This document shows positions 1 through 13,129 of a DNA stretch of 64,000 nt, piece by piece (the stretch's first letter is position 1; every line of letters starts with the position of its first letter). The position numbers were made by a program, and so were the translations under genes. Origin of the DNA: Lunularia cruciata (lineage: Eukaryota; Streptophyta; Marchantiopsida; Lunulariales; Lunulariaceae); assembly GCA_948567375.1 (NCBI GenBank), contig OX419758.1, forward strand, positions 52,085,001-52,149,000. The letters run 5' to 3'. Under the pieces are notes generated by a model. It ran no database searches. It was not told where the DNA came from and saw only the letters and a list, made by a program, of their open reading frames with translations.

Positions 1-159
1 GATGCTCATTACCATCAATTTGACACTCATTACCAATCAGAAGCAAATAGTATATTAAATATGATAATAAGCTTCTATTGTGCATCAAGTAGTGCACTAG
101 ACCCATTGAAAATTGAAAGGAGTAAATTTTGCTTAGTTAAATGCTTGCTAAATCTTAGG

Positions 160-295
160 TGCGGTAGGGCAGATTTCTCATATAGACTCTTGGGGCTTAG
201 CCTCATGTTACTTTTTTTGTCTCTCCCTTGTACGGCTTGATGGGGTCTTCCCATCCTTCGTCTTTCCTACACGGTGGCCTTTCTTCTAAATTTTG
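160..295 (+). repeat. SINE-like dispersed repeat, copy 1
   Basis: This is one of five related segments in the window. It carries the blocks gcggtagggcagatttctca, tctctcccttgtacggcttg and ggggtcttcccatccttcgt in that order. Copies near 2.0 kb and 28.85 kb lie in the same orientation; copies near 16.6 kb and 38.0 kb lie in the opposite one. No ORF is present. The short length, dispersed placement and both orientations suggest a SINE or MITE, but no tRNA-derived promoter or terminal repeat was demonstrated. Confidence 0.6.
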
Positions 296-1954
296 CTTAG
301 TTAGACTGAATTGAGAGTATAATAAAGGCATCTTTTGAGTCAATTATGATTAGCTAAGTCTAAAAAGAAAACAATAAATGTATCCTTGGAATGTGAAGCT
401 TATTTTTCTATAAAAATGATACATGATCATGAGATAGAAAATGTTCTATCCAGAATGAGGTCTTATATATTTGAAAACTGATGTACTTTGAATATAAAAT
501 AGAAATAAATAAATAAAGATGCTTAGTTTCATCCATCAAACATGTTTATACCATGCAAACCTCAATAAACGAACTATTATTTGATCCTAGCAATAGCTGA
601 CTATAGTAAATATATTTATTTAATTTACCTATTAATCCGTAAATTTTTTAAAATTTTTTTATTCAGACACCAATACATATATCAAGGAGAACCTAGCGTG
701 CTAGGAATGAAGATACTCTATTCCTTATATTTTGAGTGAAGTACCAAAGTGTTATGAATTAAGTTTAAAGATAAAGCCTAATTTACATAGCCCTCTTTTA
801 GAGCTACAGGGTTAAAACAAAGACTACCTCTGAATAATTTGATATACAAGGCATTGAAACTCTTGAAATCTACACTTACGTTAAATATATATTTAAATAT
901 CTTTAATTTAATCCAAATCAAAAATTGCAGTCCTTAGCATATCTTTTGATGTGCTAAGCATCTAAATAGATGGGCTTAGCACATCATATAGAATTCAACT
1001 AATGAAAAAACGTTGCAAAATATTATTAGACCATACCATTCTGATACAAAAATAATAAGGACATCATGGGTCATTCACAAAAAGGTTAAGTTCTTGAATT
1101 TTAGCAATTTCCAGAAGCTAGGGTCTGGTCTGTCCTTCACATAAGCAAACTTCTAGAGAACATGTAGTCACAGTACTGAAGTATTGTCCGCAACAGAACT
1201 GAAAATCAAACCGGAAAAGGTACAAAAAGAAAAAGAATAAAGAGAAAAGAAAAAGAAAAAGAAAAAGAATTCCCACACACTTTCAACCTCGGTACTTTGG
1301 TATCCATACTCATTATTTACTCGTGTGGATATTCTCGTAGTGTCTCCCATAGCATTGGGGGGCATTTTGGAAGTGAAGTAATGAGGTCTGAGATCCTCTA
1401 TTTGCCCTAGTTTCTTATGGATATTTATAAAGGTCTTGTATTCACTTTTACATCAAAATGTTGCAACTTATTGATTGATCCAGAACCTGTACTCGTCTCC
1501 ATTTATTCTGATGACATGAATACGAGGAGGTTTTCTCATGAATAAAGCAGATTCTGCTGCTTGACATTGGGGACGTTTCCAGTATTGCATCATTATATTC
1601 TCCTCTCTGGTCATGCGTTAAGTATATTTCTTTATAAAGTATATAGTATCTTTCATTTAGAGTTTGGGTGATTCATGTCACAAGGATTAATGAAGCTGGT
1701 TGATGCTACAACATTAGGAGTTTTCTCACCCTGAACTTTTGAACATTCATAAGAGTATTTCATGCATTATGCGCTGAAGAGCAAATCAAATCGGTGTTTC
1801 TGGAAAGAAAAAGGTACTCTAAGTTCATCTGCAAGCCCCAAAGTTTGCGAGAATGGAAGGAATTTTAGAGGATTAAGTATATGCTAAAAATCATCAATTA
1901 GTTAAGAGTAGTCCCGTGATTATGTAATCCCATTTTATTCGTTGAACCTTTTAA

Positions 1955-2095
1955 AGCGCGGACATCTTAAGTGCAACAGTACAGATTTCTCATACTGGTT
2001 TAGTCTCATTTTACTTCCTATATTTTGTCCTTTAGATGGGTCTTTCATTCCTTTTTGTTATTCTACGGGGAAGCCTTGTTCAGTCCCCAAAATGT
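1955..2095 (+). repeat. SINE-like dispersed repeat, diverged copy 2
   Basis: This copy keeps the order of copy 1: a cagatttctcata block, then a tcattttacttcctat block, then gatgggtctttcattccttt and a pyrimidine-rich end. It has many substitutions. It lies in the same orientation as copy 1 and looks like an older insertion of the same family. Confidence 0.4.
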
Positions 2096-2811
2096 TCATC
2101 TCTATGCTAAATTTCATTTTGAGCACCAGCGACTACTGGAGAATAAATATGAAAAGAGATAATTAAATAAATAAACATCTAAACCAACACGTGCGTTTTG
2201 ATTATCACAAGGAACAAATAATGTCCTCTACGTAATGATCATTCACAATCTACTCTAGTAGGTTATTCACGAGACTAACGCTTCTCTCGTATCTGCCACA
2301 TGGATATCATACGAAAGTACCGTCATGCTCCCTTAAAATATACGTAATTAAATACGAGATATAATATTCCACACACGCCGTAGAATAAATCTTTCATTCC
2401 AAAGCAATTAGCGCTTAGCCCATCTCAAATTTTAAATTTTATCCTTGCAGTTTTCCATCTTTCTTCTTATTCTATATAGATATGTCTATCTCACTTCTAA
2501 ACCCTATGTAAACAACCCTCATGTAAACCCAATCATCGATTAAGTTTAATTTCCTATTCTTCCTATTGTGTGTTAGTGTCCGCTGTGCTTTGTTAATTTT
2601 TAATCATAAAAACCTCATCATTGTGTACCTCACATCTGACCTAACGAGCTTATGGTTCCGTTCTTTAACCTCTAACGGTTGCCTTTTCCTTGACTCTAAC
2701 GGTCCCGAGAGGGAAGAGAATCCGCCGAATAATAAAGAAATACAATGATGAAACCCACCAACCGTCGGTCACCTCCCGGCCATGAAGAAGATACCGGCTA
2801 CGGACCACCGG

Positions 2812-2829
2812 ACACACACACACACACAC
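2812..2829. repeat. (AC)n microsatellite
   Basis: Nine uninterrupted AC dinucleotides in a GC-richer patch. Confidence 0.9.
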
Positions 2830-3705
2830 GGAGCTGTGGACGACGTGCGCGACGTTCTTCTGTAGCAAGCAGTTCTTGTGTGGGACCCAACGCGAGCACC
2901 GCCGCCGGGGTTTCGTTCCCGGCGAGCCTTTCCCCAAACTTCCCGGCGCCACGAACTTCCGTCATGCGAAAGCGCTCGTTGAGTTGAGTCCCGCAGTTTC
3001 ACCTCTTTTTTGTTTGTTGTTTCAGGTTTCTGTTTTTCTTTTCTCCCAAAGCCAAGTGATGATGAAATAAATCGACATGAATCGACTCTGGGAGTTTGCA
3101 TGACATAAAAGCACCCTCCTGAGATGAGGAAATTACTGTTCATGAACTCCTAGTATGCATGATATAAAGACACCTTCCTGTATGGATAGTAGGAATTTCA
3201 TGATATGACGGGATTTGCTGCCAGTAAAGAGGGAAGAGACCCAGGAGTATGTGGTCAAGTCATTGACTTAATTAATTAATCTCCAATGTTTAATGTTTAA
3301 AGGGAAAATTGGAAACTTGCATCTTTGTTGATATCAATATTTAGTAGTGATAATAATATATTATTATCTCTCTGTTGTGTGAATCCCAAACAATGATTTG
3401 GCGTTTTCCTGTGTGTCTTCCGTGTGGAGAGATGTCTGTGGAGTCTTTCAAACTCATCGAGAAAAGCCCGAGTATTGCCTTATCCGAATGACGGTGAAGG
3501 GCGTTACGATGGTGCGCAATTTTGAATATAGAATGACGGTGATCTTGCAGTAGTATTTGGGAAAATTGCACAAGATATGCATGAGATATGGATGACGGTG
3601 ATCTTGTTACTGCCAATTCCGAAATTTGAAATATTGCACAAGAAATGCATGGGATTTAGCACCGAGTTTTTGAATTCCTCCTTTTTATAGGGAGACACTT
3701 CCGCT

Positions 3706-3729
3706 CTTTCTTTCTTTCTTTCTTTCTCT
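3706..3729. repeat. (CTTT)n microsatellite
   Basis: About five to six CTTT units followed by a degenerate CT-rich tail. Confidence 0.9.
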
Positions 3730-6566
3730 CGCTCTCGATGAGCTGCATTCTTTAACCTTTTCCAATCATTGTAAAGTAGTTTTGTTGCCACCTTTGGAGA
3801 AAAGGGTAGACTCTTCTCCCGGTGGGGAATCTTCGAGTTCGAAGATTGCAGAATCTTCAGTAAGATTAGCCGAGAAGAGCTGCTAATACCTGTAGGCTAA
3901 TCTAATCTAGTTTGAGGTAATCTAATGTGTTAATGCGGAGAGCTAACTTTTACTATTCCTCATCCTATTTGTCCTTCTCTTGTAATAGGTAGGTCTTTCT
4001 GAGGCTAGGTTACCTTTTGTATGCAAAATTTTTTTTTTCTGTCTATTATACATCATGGGAGAGCTGCAGATAGCATATACATGAAAGAAAATAGTATCAC
4101 GAAAGTTTGATAATCACAATATTGGGGCTCCATGTGAGAAACGAGCTGGTATTATTCCCGCAGATAATTCAGCATTTCGCGGAGCTCGAATCACACATGA
4201 AGCAGCCATTTTGAGAGTTGATGAGTTAGAGCATAAAATATTAAGAGGGTGGACCTTGCCGTTTATGCACGATATTAGATTCTCAACATCAAGTATTACA
4301 TATAATACTTTATCAAGTGTCGGTGTAAGTAAGTAACTAATTGAAAGGAAAAACGCAGCATAAGTGTATACTGGTATTGGATGGAGCAAAAACTCTTGTG
4401 AGGAGAGAAAGACATCCATCTTTTATGACCATGTGCCCCTCGACAACGATATCCAAAAGAGGAAATGGCAAAACCTTCGTACACAAACCTTACTCCAAAA
4501 ACAAGCTCCCTTGGGGAGCGTGTTCTAGATAGGAGGGTCAGTCTTTATATATATATATATTTGTTTATTTAAAGTATGATATTCTTCCTGAAAATTGAAG
4601 GTCATTTGCACGTGTTTGTAATTATCTATGTCATGTCCTCTTTGTTCATCCTTTATGTATTTCTCATTCATAGCCTCAGAAATTAATGAGGTCCATCATA
4701 TTAAAAACTAGAAATATTTGACTGTTAGAAATCAACTAACACACCCAGATATTTAACTGCCTTCGAGATAGCTGTAAACAGGTGACCTGCAAGAATGAAT
4801 TTTATGCATTGAATAGGGAACCAAGACCACACAACCCAAACACTATTGCATGAAATCATCAAAGTAGATCTGCTGGTAGATCTACTACACTTCAGGTGAG
4901 AAGAAAACATCTTTGGTTTGTTTATAACAAGAGGACCGAGCTAAAGTGGTCTCTCTTAACTAGAAGTTTAGATAACTTTAACTAGATACTTATTTGTTCA
5001 CGTAGAAGATAAATACTACTTTTCATAGATAAGAAAGTATAAAGAATTTCCATATTATGACTTTGCAGACCACCTTGGTATTTTCTGTAGTTCTATATAA
5101 AACACTTCAATTGCTTGCTAGGATGTTAATTCTTAATCCACAATCTTACATGCTACATTTTATAGTTTTCAATTTTCTTTTGTTTCTCTACCTAAAACTT
5201 GGACTATATCTTTAGGAGTATGTACAACTGTAAAAAGAATTAATGAAGAATGATTAGTAAGAAAGGTTTGCTTTCCAGTGCAATCTCCATACTCAATATG
5301 ATAAATGCGATAATTTAGTTCTGTTTTATCTTGCAGTAGAATTAGTACTACCAAAAGCATTCACTTTTCATCTTGTTTGATTGGAGCATGCGTATATTCT
5401 TGTTCTCCATCTTTTACATGGAGGGGAAGCATGATAGGCTTAGAGGTTGTTAAGCAACATTTGGAGACAATGTCCTAGATAGAAGGAGATATCTCCTTTG
5501 CGATTAATAACCGAAAATAACATTTCGGCATGATACTCATAAGTATCATTATATCGCTTACCTATAAAGACACAATTTCGGAACAAGGAGAATTTTACAA
5601 ATGGATAAATAATTCAAAAAAATGAAATATCCAATGTAAAAAGCAGATTTTTCCCTAGCATTTGATGTTGTATAAATTATCAATAGACAAATTTTTATTT
5701 GATTGTGTTGTGTTTCTAATGTTCTGAGTCTTTTAACATTATATTTCATTATTTTATTTCATGGATGAAATATATTTGACAAATGCATATCTGACTAATG
5801 TTTAGACTACTTAGTTGAAAATTATACAACAGATCTACTTTAGTTATACTGTATCTGTAAAAGCTATTATGATGATCCTTATCTCGACTGAGTGACCGAA
5901 GCAAATTTATCCCCAGGGATAGTAATGGATCCACCGAAAGTGCCTTTGACTAACGGCTAATTCCACCCTCTTGCAGTAACTGTAGGACAGCTAACAGGCG
6001 ATTCTTCGTACCTCTGGTTTATTGAAGGATCCAGGGGAAAGTTCTACTGACCAGAGAAAGGACTCTCGCTCAGCGACATTCCGCTCTGGTGCCCTCTGTT
6101 GATTGGAAAGGATTGCGGTCGGACCTTGAGCGGACCTGACTCGAGTCGGAAAGCCGGTGATTGGCCACATCGTCGCCGTCAGCATTAACTGTCGATGTGG
6201 AGGTCCGGACGATCACAGTCATCAGTGCTAGAAGGACGTAAAGGCCAAGCAACACCGCTACTATAGGGAGAAAAGGAGGAGGCTAGAACATGGAGGAGGA
6301 TTTGCGCCTCCAACTTGGGGAATAAATTTCCAAATCACGCAAAGTCGCCTATTTTTATTTGTAATGCGAAGCTACCGTGGGCTCCTGAGTCGGACAACTG
6401 CACGACGGGGTCGTGCATTGCGAGTGGGGTCCGCCCACATGTGCCCGCAACCCGTCATCGGCTCCCTCCCCGACAGTTCGTCTCTTCTCCGGAGGCGGAA
6501 TTGGAGTTGTATCTATCTTTCTCGCGGGATTGGGGAAGGGAGCCTTGGCTTGGCGGATTGACTATC

Positions 6567-6593
6567 TTGCTCGCTCGCTCGCTCGTTCGCTCG
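6567..6593. repeat. (GCTC)n microsatellite in the DUF620 upstream region
   Basis: Repeated GCTC units with one GTTC variant, upstream of the DUF620 gene and probably in its promoter or distal 5' leader. Confidence 0.8.
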
Positions 6594-6599
6594 CAAGCA

Positions 6600-7633
6600 A
6601 CAAGTAAGAGGAGTAATTTGTGAGTGAGTGAGTGATTTGAGGAAGAAGCATTTTGCATTGCACCCTGCCTGCCTTCCTTCCTTCCAGAAGGGTCACTGAG
6701 AGACGTTCGTTCGTAGACTAGAAGAAGGGAAAGGGGTGTTTGTGAGTATCAGCACGAACTGATCAACGACTTTACTGCGGGGAGGCAAGAGAGCTGACTT
6801 GACTACTACTACGGTGCTGGAATTACTACAGCAGCAAGCCAGTCCCATTACTGACTCTCCTGCGTTCAATTGAGGAGTCCGTGACATTCAGGGTATTCTC
6901 TTCGTTCGTTCTGGGTGAGAGGGAGAGAGAAGGAGGAGGAGGAGAAGAAGAAGAAGCATTGGTCGGTGGAGGAGAGAGTTTGTGGGTGGAGAGTGGTGTG
7001 GGTGAGAGACAGAGAAAAGCGTTTAGTGAGGGGAGAGAGTTCGCAATAGTGCTGATTACTTCTGCAGAATTGGCTAGGAGGAAAGGCGGAGGTCTGCACT
7101 GCGACAGGTAGAGTCGGGCGTCCGAACTGACGAGGATTTTGGCTCGTGTGCCAGCCAAGCGCAGGTTTATACACCTGAATGCAACAGGAAATAACAACGA
7201 CGCCCAATATTTTCAGTTGTGAGAACATACATACATTCTACGGAGTGGAAGGGAGGGTGTTGCTACCGTTTATTTGCTCGACAACAGGTGGTCTTACTCG
7301 TTACTCTCGAGAATTGAAGCTAATCTAATCGTCGGCCCGTAAGTTTTAGCGAAGGAAGCACGTACAATGGTGGTACCAGTAGCCATCGAAAAGAGACCTG
7401 CTGATCTAGCCCCAGCAGTTTACTCGGCAGAGCTTCACACTGTACCTGAGGAAGCGCAGTAGAGTTCTAACTTTGTTGGAAGAAGGCGCGCATTCTTCTG
7501 TTCCCGTTTGGTCACCAGGTGGGGTTACAAGTCAGGAGCGTTGAGTGTCATCAGGTAGCTTGTGTTTCCTCCGGAATTACATTGCGAGGAAACAGGAGGA
7601 AACCAACAAAGGCAGACAGCAGCAGCAGCGAAG
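6600..7633 (+). promoter_or_regulatory. Probable promoter and long 5' leader of the DUF620 gene
   Basis: About 1 kb in front of the DUF620 start is richer in G and C than the surroundings. It includes a purine-rich GA tract at about 6915-7030 (gggagagagaaggaggagga and similar), typical of plant core promoters and 5' UTRs. A possible splice donor (ccc|gtaagt) lies near 7338, so the leader may contain an intron. No TATA box could be assigned with confidence, so the transcription start is unknown. Confidence 0.4.
7367..7462 (+). CDS. Upstream ORF (31 codons) in the DUF620 leader
   Basis: An ATG in a good plant context (acaATGG) opens 31 codons closed by TAG, about 170 bp before the main start codon. 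The peptide begins MVVPVAIEKRPAD and ends TVPEEAQ. It does not overlap the main frame. If it lies in the mature leader it could reduce translation of the DUF620 protein. It could instead sit in a 5' UTR intron, because a donor-like site occurs just upstream. No function is assigned. Confidence 0.35.
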   Translation: MVVPVAIEKRPADLAPAVYSAELHTVPEEAQ

Positions 7634-9327
7634 ATGTTGTTTAAGAAGAGTGGAGGGGGGTCCTCCGGTCGCAATGGGCTGGCTCGCTCAGGGAGTGTGC
7701 GCCCGGTGGGGGATAAGGAGTGCAGAATGCTGGCCCCCGTGAGCGAGGGACCGACACCGGAGGGATTTGGTGAGACGAACAAGCAACGGAAGGATGGAAC
7801 TTGGAATCAAATGTGGCAAAAGACGCATCTTCACTTTTTTGGGAACAAGCGCTCGGACCTTCGTATGCTCCTGGGTGTTCTCGGCGCTCCTCTTGCTCCT
7901 ATTCCTGTTCCTGGCGCGTTCAAAGAGATCGCTCCTCCTCGAGCTTCCACCAAAGATAACGACATTGTATGCTCTCTCTCTCTGTGTGGCATGCAACAGC
8001 TTGACTTGCTCTTGGAAGTTTAATCAACGAGGGATTAGCTAGTAGTGGTCCGCAAATTGAGTATAGAAACAATTAAAGGTGATTGTTGTGACTCATTTTT
8101 CTTATGATTTCATCACCACGGACCTATGAATGCAGGAAGCGTCTTCTGCGCAGTACATTGTTGCACAATATATCGCTGCAACAGGGGGTTCAAAGCTTCA
8201 TAGCTCAATATACAATTTCTTCGTTGCGGGCAAAGTGAAGATGCTCGCTTCAGAATACGAGACTGCGAACAAGCTTGTGCGCCCGAGGAGTACAGCCAAG
8301 GCCGCTGAGGTCGGGTGGTTTAACCTGTGGCAAATGCAGCCGAACATGTGGCTTGTGGATGTAGAACTGGAGGCCGATGGTCACAAAGTGCATGTCAGCG
8401 CTGGATGCGACGGCAAGCTCGTGTGGCGCCATACCCCATGGCTCGGTGCTCATGCCTCGAAGGGCCCCGTCCGACCTTTGAGACGAACCCTACAGGTTAG
8501 CTCTTTTCTGTTCTGGTCTGGCTGCTGTTTAGTCTGTTGTCTGAGCCTGTTTGTGGGTCTTTCAATGCATTACGCATATAGATGGGATGGAGGTTGGGTT
8601 GTTCACTGCTTCTTCTTTTAGAGGAGCCAGGGTTTTATCATAGTGATAAGCTGTGGGGATTGACGCGTCTCAAGTGGGTTCTTATTAGAAAATGTTCTAA
8701 TCTGTCCGCTTACAGGGATTGGATCCAAGAACCATTGCCAACATTTTCACACACGCCAGATGTGTGGGTGAGAAGAAAATCGATGACGAAGAGTGCTTTA
8801 CATTGAAGTTGGCAACGGATCCGGATACGCTGAGTGCGAGGAGCGCAGGGCCAGCTGAGATCATACGCCATGTGCTGTACGGGTACTTCAGTCAAAAGAC
8901 GGGTTTGCTGGTGCGTATCGAGGACTCGCACTTGACTCGGATTCAGAACCACGGAGAGGACACCATCTACTGGGAAACGTCGATCGAATCAACACTCGAG
9001 GACTACCGGGAGGTGGACGGGATCAACATAGCGCACGGTGGAAAGTCAGTGGTGACCTTGTTCAGATTTGGAGAAGTGGCCATGAGCCAAGTGAAGACCC
9101 GAATGGAGGAGGTGTGGTCGATCACAGAAGTAGCACTGAATGTGCAAGGGGTCTCGAGTGAAACGTTTCTACCGCCTGCTGACATCCGGGCCAACCCCAT
9201 CAGCGAAGCGTGGGAGCTTCCGCATGGAGAGAGAGGGAAAGGAGCAGCCGGTAGATCGCGAGTGGCTGCTTTGGATAAGTCAGGAGCACCGGAAGAAGAC
9301 ACAGTCATATGGAGAGTGGAAGTTTGA
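7634..9327 (+). CDS. DUF620 family protein
   Basis: Three-exon model: 7634-7966, 8136-8495 and 8716-9327, with introns gtatgc...tgcag and gttagc...tacag, both in phase 0. It gives 434 aa. Exon 1 encodes a basic, Gly/Ser-rich N-terminus followed by the conserved LRMLLGVLGAPLAPIPVP. Joining exons 1 and 2 restores STKDNDI-EASSAQYIVAQYIAATGG, the start of the DUF620 domain. Exon 2 gives WQMQPNMWLVDVELEADG and PVRPLRRTLQ; exon 3 gives GLDPRTIANIF, YFSQKTGLLVRIEDS, NIAHGGKSVVTLFRFGE and FLPPADI, all family landmarks. DUF620 proteins are plant-specific with no settled biochemical role. An in-frame ATG at 7562 would add 24 residues; 7634 is preferred because it opens directly on MLFKKSGGG. There are no frame breaks, so the gene looks functional. 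Confidence 0.93.
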
Positions 9328-9613
9328 TATGAGACAGCAATCAATTGAAACGAACTATATGCATAGCATACAAATCTTTGTGTCTACATTTTATATGCGC
9401 TGAGACTGGGACCGTGTTTCTTCCTTTTGTGGTGAGAGAACTGAATCAGTTGCATGCCCAGTTTGGCGAGTCTGAAGCGCAGCAGGCCAATTTTGATGAG
9501 AAATGTTAGGTGGCAAAGAAGCAGGAGCCCTTTTTGCAGCATTCTCAGGATAAATCTTCACCAGCTGCGTCTCAGAGCTGGTGAAGCTTTATCCCTTGAA
9601 GTGCGGTTAGAAG

Positions 9614-9619
9614 AATAAA
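9614..9619 (+). terminator. Possible poly(A) signal of the DUF620 gene
   Basis: AATAAA lies 287 bp after the DUF620 stop codon, a plausible plant 3' UTR distance. The cleavage site is not visible. Confidence 0.4.
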
Positions 9620-11403
9620 CATTGAAGGATGTGGGGACTGCCTATACACAAGAGATTCTTGATGTAACATATGATAGGAATGGTTCTTTTGAGACCTGTA
9701 CACTAGCGGTTCATCGCATTTTCCAGGCAGATTGCAGGAAGATATCATGATGGTGGAAATTGTGAGTGACAGCTCGGGGAGACGCTCGCGTGTAACCCCT
9801 TACTGAAGAAGGATGGCCGCCATCTACTGGAATCTAGTTCAACTGTTTTTTTAAAAGAGAGGTGAGAGAGAGGGAGAGATGAGTGCTAATGAGAGAAGTG
9901 CTACATGAATGTCCTAACTAGCAGATCTCAGTATGTAGGGTACATATTGCTTAGTGTTTCTTGGAGTTGTGGTGGAAGCTGTATAAATAATCAAATGACC
10001 AATGATCCTGGTCAAGACTCCCAACTTTTTTCTATTTCATAACATACCTGTTACCTGTTCATGCAGATTGCATCAGACCGGATATGATATCATATCTGCT
10101 CACTTGATTATACTATTCCTCTCCTCTGACTAGACTCCCGCCCTTTGAAGTCGCCCCAAAGGAAGCTGTGGTTGCTTGCTTTTTGCTTGCTCTCCATTAG
10201 TTCTCTGCCCGTGAAGAAGTTCTTGTACAGCCGGCTAGAGTTGGGTCTTCTAAGTTGACCTCAAATGACAATATATGTTCAATTAAGAATCTTTCAATCT
10301 TTGACACACAAACCACGTGATTAGTGTGCTTGCTTTTCTTTATGATTAGTTAGGTTGCTTATCTTAATGCCTGGAAGTCCTGTTTTCGATGGGAATTAGT
10401 ACATACCGGTGTCCTTATTCCGAGATTGACTTGTACACTCAGGATCTTACTAGATTGTAAGATAATTAATTTCCATTTAGGCTCGTGAGTGTGAGTTCCG
10501 AGAGTCCGGAGTATGTTCCTATTCTAGCCTGGGTGGGTAAGGCTATGCCATTGTAAAGACCATACAGTGCGCACTAAAGATCGGGGAGAATTGTTGCTTG
10601 GGGTTCAGTCTTGTTGACTTTTGACTCAGCCTTCATTGATGATCCTAACTCTATGAGTATCTTTTTCATTGATGAAGTAGACGTCATTCAGCAATCCGAG
10701 TAGAGTAGGGAGGTGCATATTCTCACTCTGGGGGCCTTTGTCTAATATCCATTTCTGATTCCCAACTCAAAACTAGTCTACAACAATAGGCTTCGAGATC
10801 AAATACAGCAGTGTCTCGCAATCGCCGCTTTCGAACATCGCACGAGTGTTCACGATGTCGAATTAAAGAGCCCTTCACTGTGGCTCTTACCGTCTTCCGA
10901 TTTGACGAGATGTTATGGTCACCAATGAGATGGAAGTCTGATCCCATTTCACTTGAATCATAAAGTAAACCCAACACTGGGAGTCACCTTTTACCCCACA
11001 TACCCTACATTGTAAAACTTTTACCCTATATCACCGCAGCTCTTGGCATGCCGAGTCTGCACACGGCATGGGTTTCACTAGAAACAAAAGCTTTGAGACG
11101 CGAACAGTGTCTATCATCTGAAACCTATATAGCGTCCAATGGATCCCCTCGGGGCTGGTGGGAACCAGTTCATCATCTGTGGGTCGGACTTAACCCCAGG
11201 AAGCATTACGTATGTGGATCTGGGGTCCTTGTCACTCTCCTGGCAATTTCTTGATCATGAGACTTCAACGCTGGGACTTCACCGCCAGACACTTGTCTTC
11301 CAAGCATCGTCGTTCTCCGTTGTCGCCTTATACTCCAACTTGCTCGACATGTATGACACGTACAGGTCCAACTACTTCTAAACCATCACGTACAACCGGT
11401 TTC

Positions 11404-11427
11404 CCCTCTCCTCTCCTCTCCTCTCCT
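11404..11427. repeat. CTCTC pyrimidine microsatellite
   Basis: Four to five tandem CTCTC units. Confidence 0.85.
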
Positions 11428-13086
11428 GCGCCTGCGCTAAAGTGAGCAACAAACATAAACTAAGATCCACCTCTCCACACCCTTCCTCTCTATGCAGAAA
11501 AGTGATGGAACTCCCGACAATATCAAATTTTGTGTCTTTGGATTCTATCATACACCATGTTGTAGGTTTCAATCATCTACTGTCATTTTCATAGTAGTAT
11601 ATTTTGCTTTTGTATGCTTCAAGTAGTCGGCCAACCCATCACCTATACCAGGTGGGAAAGAGATAGATTTCCTCTACGATGGGTTTTAAATGGTTTAACG
11701 AGAAATAGAATCTCCTGACGGTAGTGACTAAATCTTCCTCGTGATAAGAAATTAAAAAGCTTTATTTCCTTCTCGTATTATAAGGGTCACGTTAATTGCC
11801 TTATGAGAGTATTCATCTTTTTAATTTTTTTAATTTTGTTTTTGCAGTTATCGATAATCTGAACTACGCATTTGAGTGTATATTTTAGTACTTTTATAGT
11901 GCACAAAGATGTACCCTGATACTATTATAGTTATGTCAATTTTCATATAGAGATACTTGTTTATAATTTATCAAATAATTCATGCATCTTTGAAGCGGGC
12001 CAATCTAAATCCCACATGAATCATTTATGATATCTATCAAGGTTTGGTACTCACATTAATTTTGTTCAATAATTTTAGTTTTTATTTACGAGTTGTAAAT
12101 TTCTAATTATCAGGGTAATTATATTAATGCACTTAGGTATAGCTTTATAGCCACTAAACACATTGTTGACTTACAAAAATTTGTAAATAGTCCCAAAAAA
12201 ATTTGATCAACTTCCATAAACAAACAAACAAATGATACTGATACAGATTCATTATCTGTTGTAGTATATTATCATATTATTTATGTACATAATTATTTAA
12301 ACCGCGCAATTGTATCTTAACTACATCCAACTTGCTCTTAACCCATTGAACCAAACTCTTCCTAATATCCTTGGTTCGAGATAAATTAGCTTATCGTTTC
12401 CTCAGCCTTTTAATTCTTCATGTATGCCAGATTCACTGGAAAATTATATTGGATGCTACTTCTCCATTCGAGAAATTACCTCATTGAAATTGAGTTTAGC
12501 TTAAATGGGAAGATATTTACTCAATTATACGTTTCAGACGTATAAATTGCACTCCTCTCGCTTTAAAATGATGATAAGATAACTTAAGTCGCATAGAGAA
12601 AAAATATTATTTACTATTGCCACGTTTTTCTCATTTTATATAAATGTAGAAACCTCTCGTTTATTAGTTTTTTTCATCGTCCATGTTTAAATTCAATAAT
12701 ATATCCATGAAACTAATTAGTGAAAATAAATAGATTTTCAATATAATGAAAGAGAGATTACAAAAACTCAACAGTCAAGAAACGCAAGACTCCGCGGTCT
12801 AAACAATAATTTCTTGGTCCGATCAATTATTCCTTTTAGTTATTGCTCTAATAGGAGATGTACACGCACAAGATCCAGAAAGTCAATCAGTTCGTCAGAG
12901 TCAGAGCAACGGTCCCTCTAGCGAAAAGGAGGCACGACAACCCAGAGGTTACTGAGAGGCGACAGACTATGAAATCTGTCAGTCAGTAGGGCCTACTTCC
13001 TTGCCTGACGGAACCAAAGAATCCAAAGGACCGGAAAGTAAAAGGAAGGGGCTGGTGCTCTCCTCTGTCAGTGGAGATCAGTGGAG

Positions 13087-13129
13087 ATCCAACTTTCAGT
13101 TATCGAGGATCGGTAACCGAAAGTTGGAT
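13087..13129. repeat. Imperfect hairpin inverted repeat
   Basis: atccaactttcagttatc (13087-13104) and ggtaaccgaaagttggat (13112-13129) pair over 18 bp with two mismatched positions and a 7-nt loop. A short direct duplication (cagtggagat) lies just upstream. No surrounding gene explains it. Confidence 0.6.

Larger units (their letters stand above)
300..5900. other. AT-rich stretch with no recognisable gene
   Basis: Apart from the repeat copy near 2.0 kb and two microsatellites, I recognise no coding domain on either strand. The open frames here are short, overlap one another and show no family motif. A locally GC-richer block at about 2.7-3.1 kb could be promoter-like, but I find no gene attached to it. 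Confidence 0.5.

Noticed and set aside
2665-3143. Overlapping ORFs on both strands in a GC-rich patch
   Set aside because: They read through a CA microsatellite (runs of alternating Cys/Val or Thr/His), a typical spurious ORF.
4085-4530. Plus-strand open frames (ARITHEAAILRVDELEHKIL and YDHVPLDNDIQKRKWQNLR) that look protein-like
   Set aside because: No ATG at a sensible place, the only splice option between them would need an intron of about 35 nt, and no family was recognised.
11139-11381. 80-aa plus-strand ORF ending LDMYDTYRSNYF
   Set aside because: No recognisable domain or supporting gene structure; length is within chance expectation.
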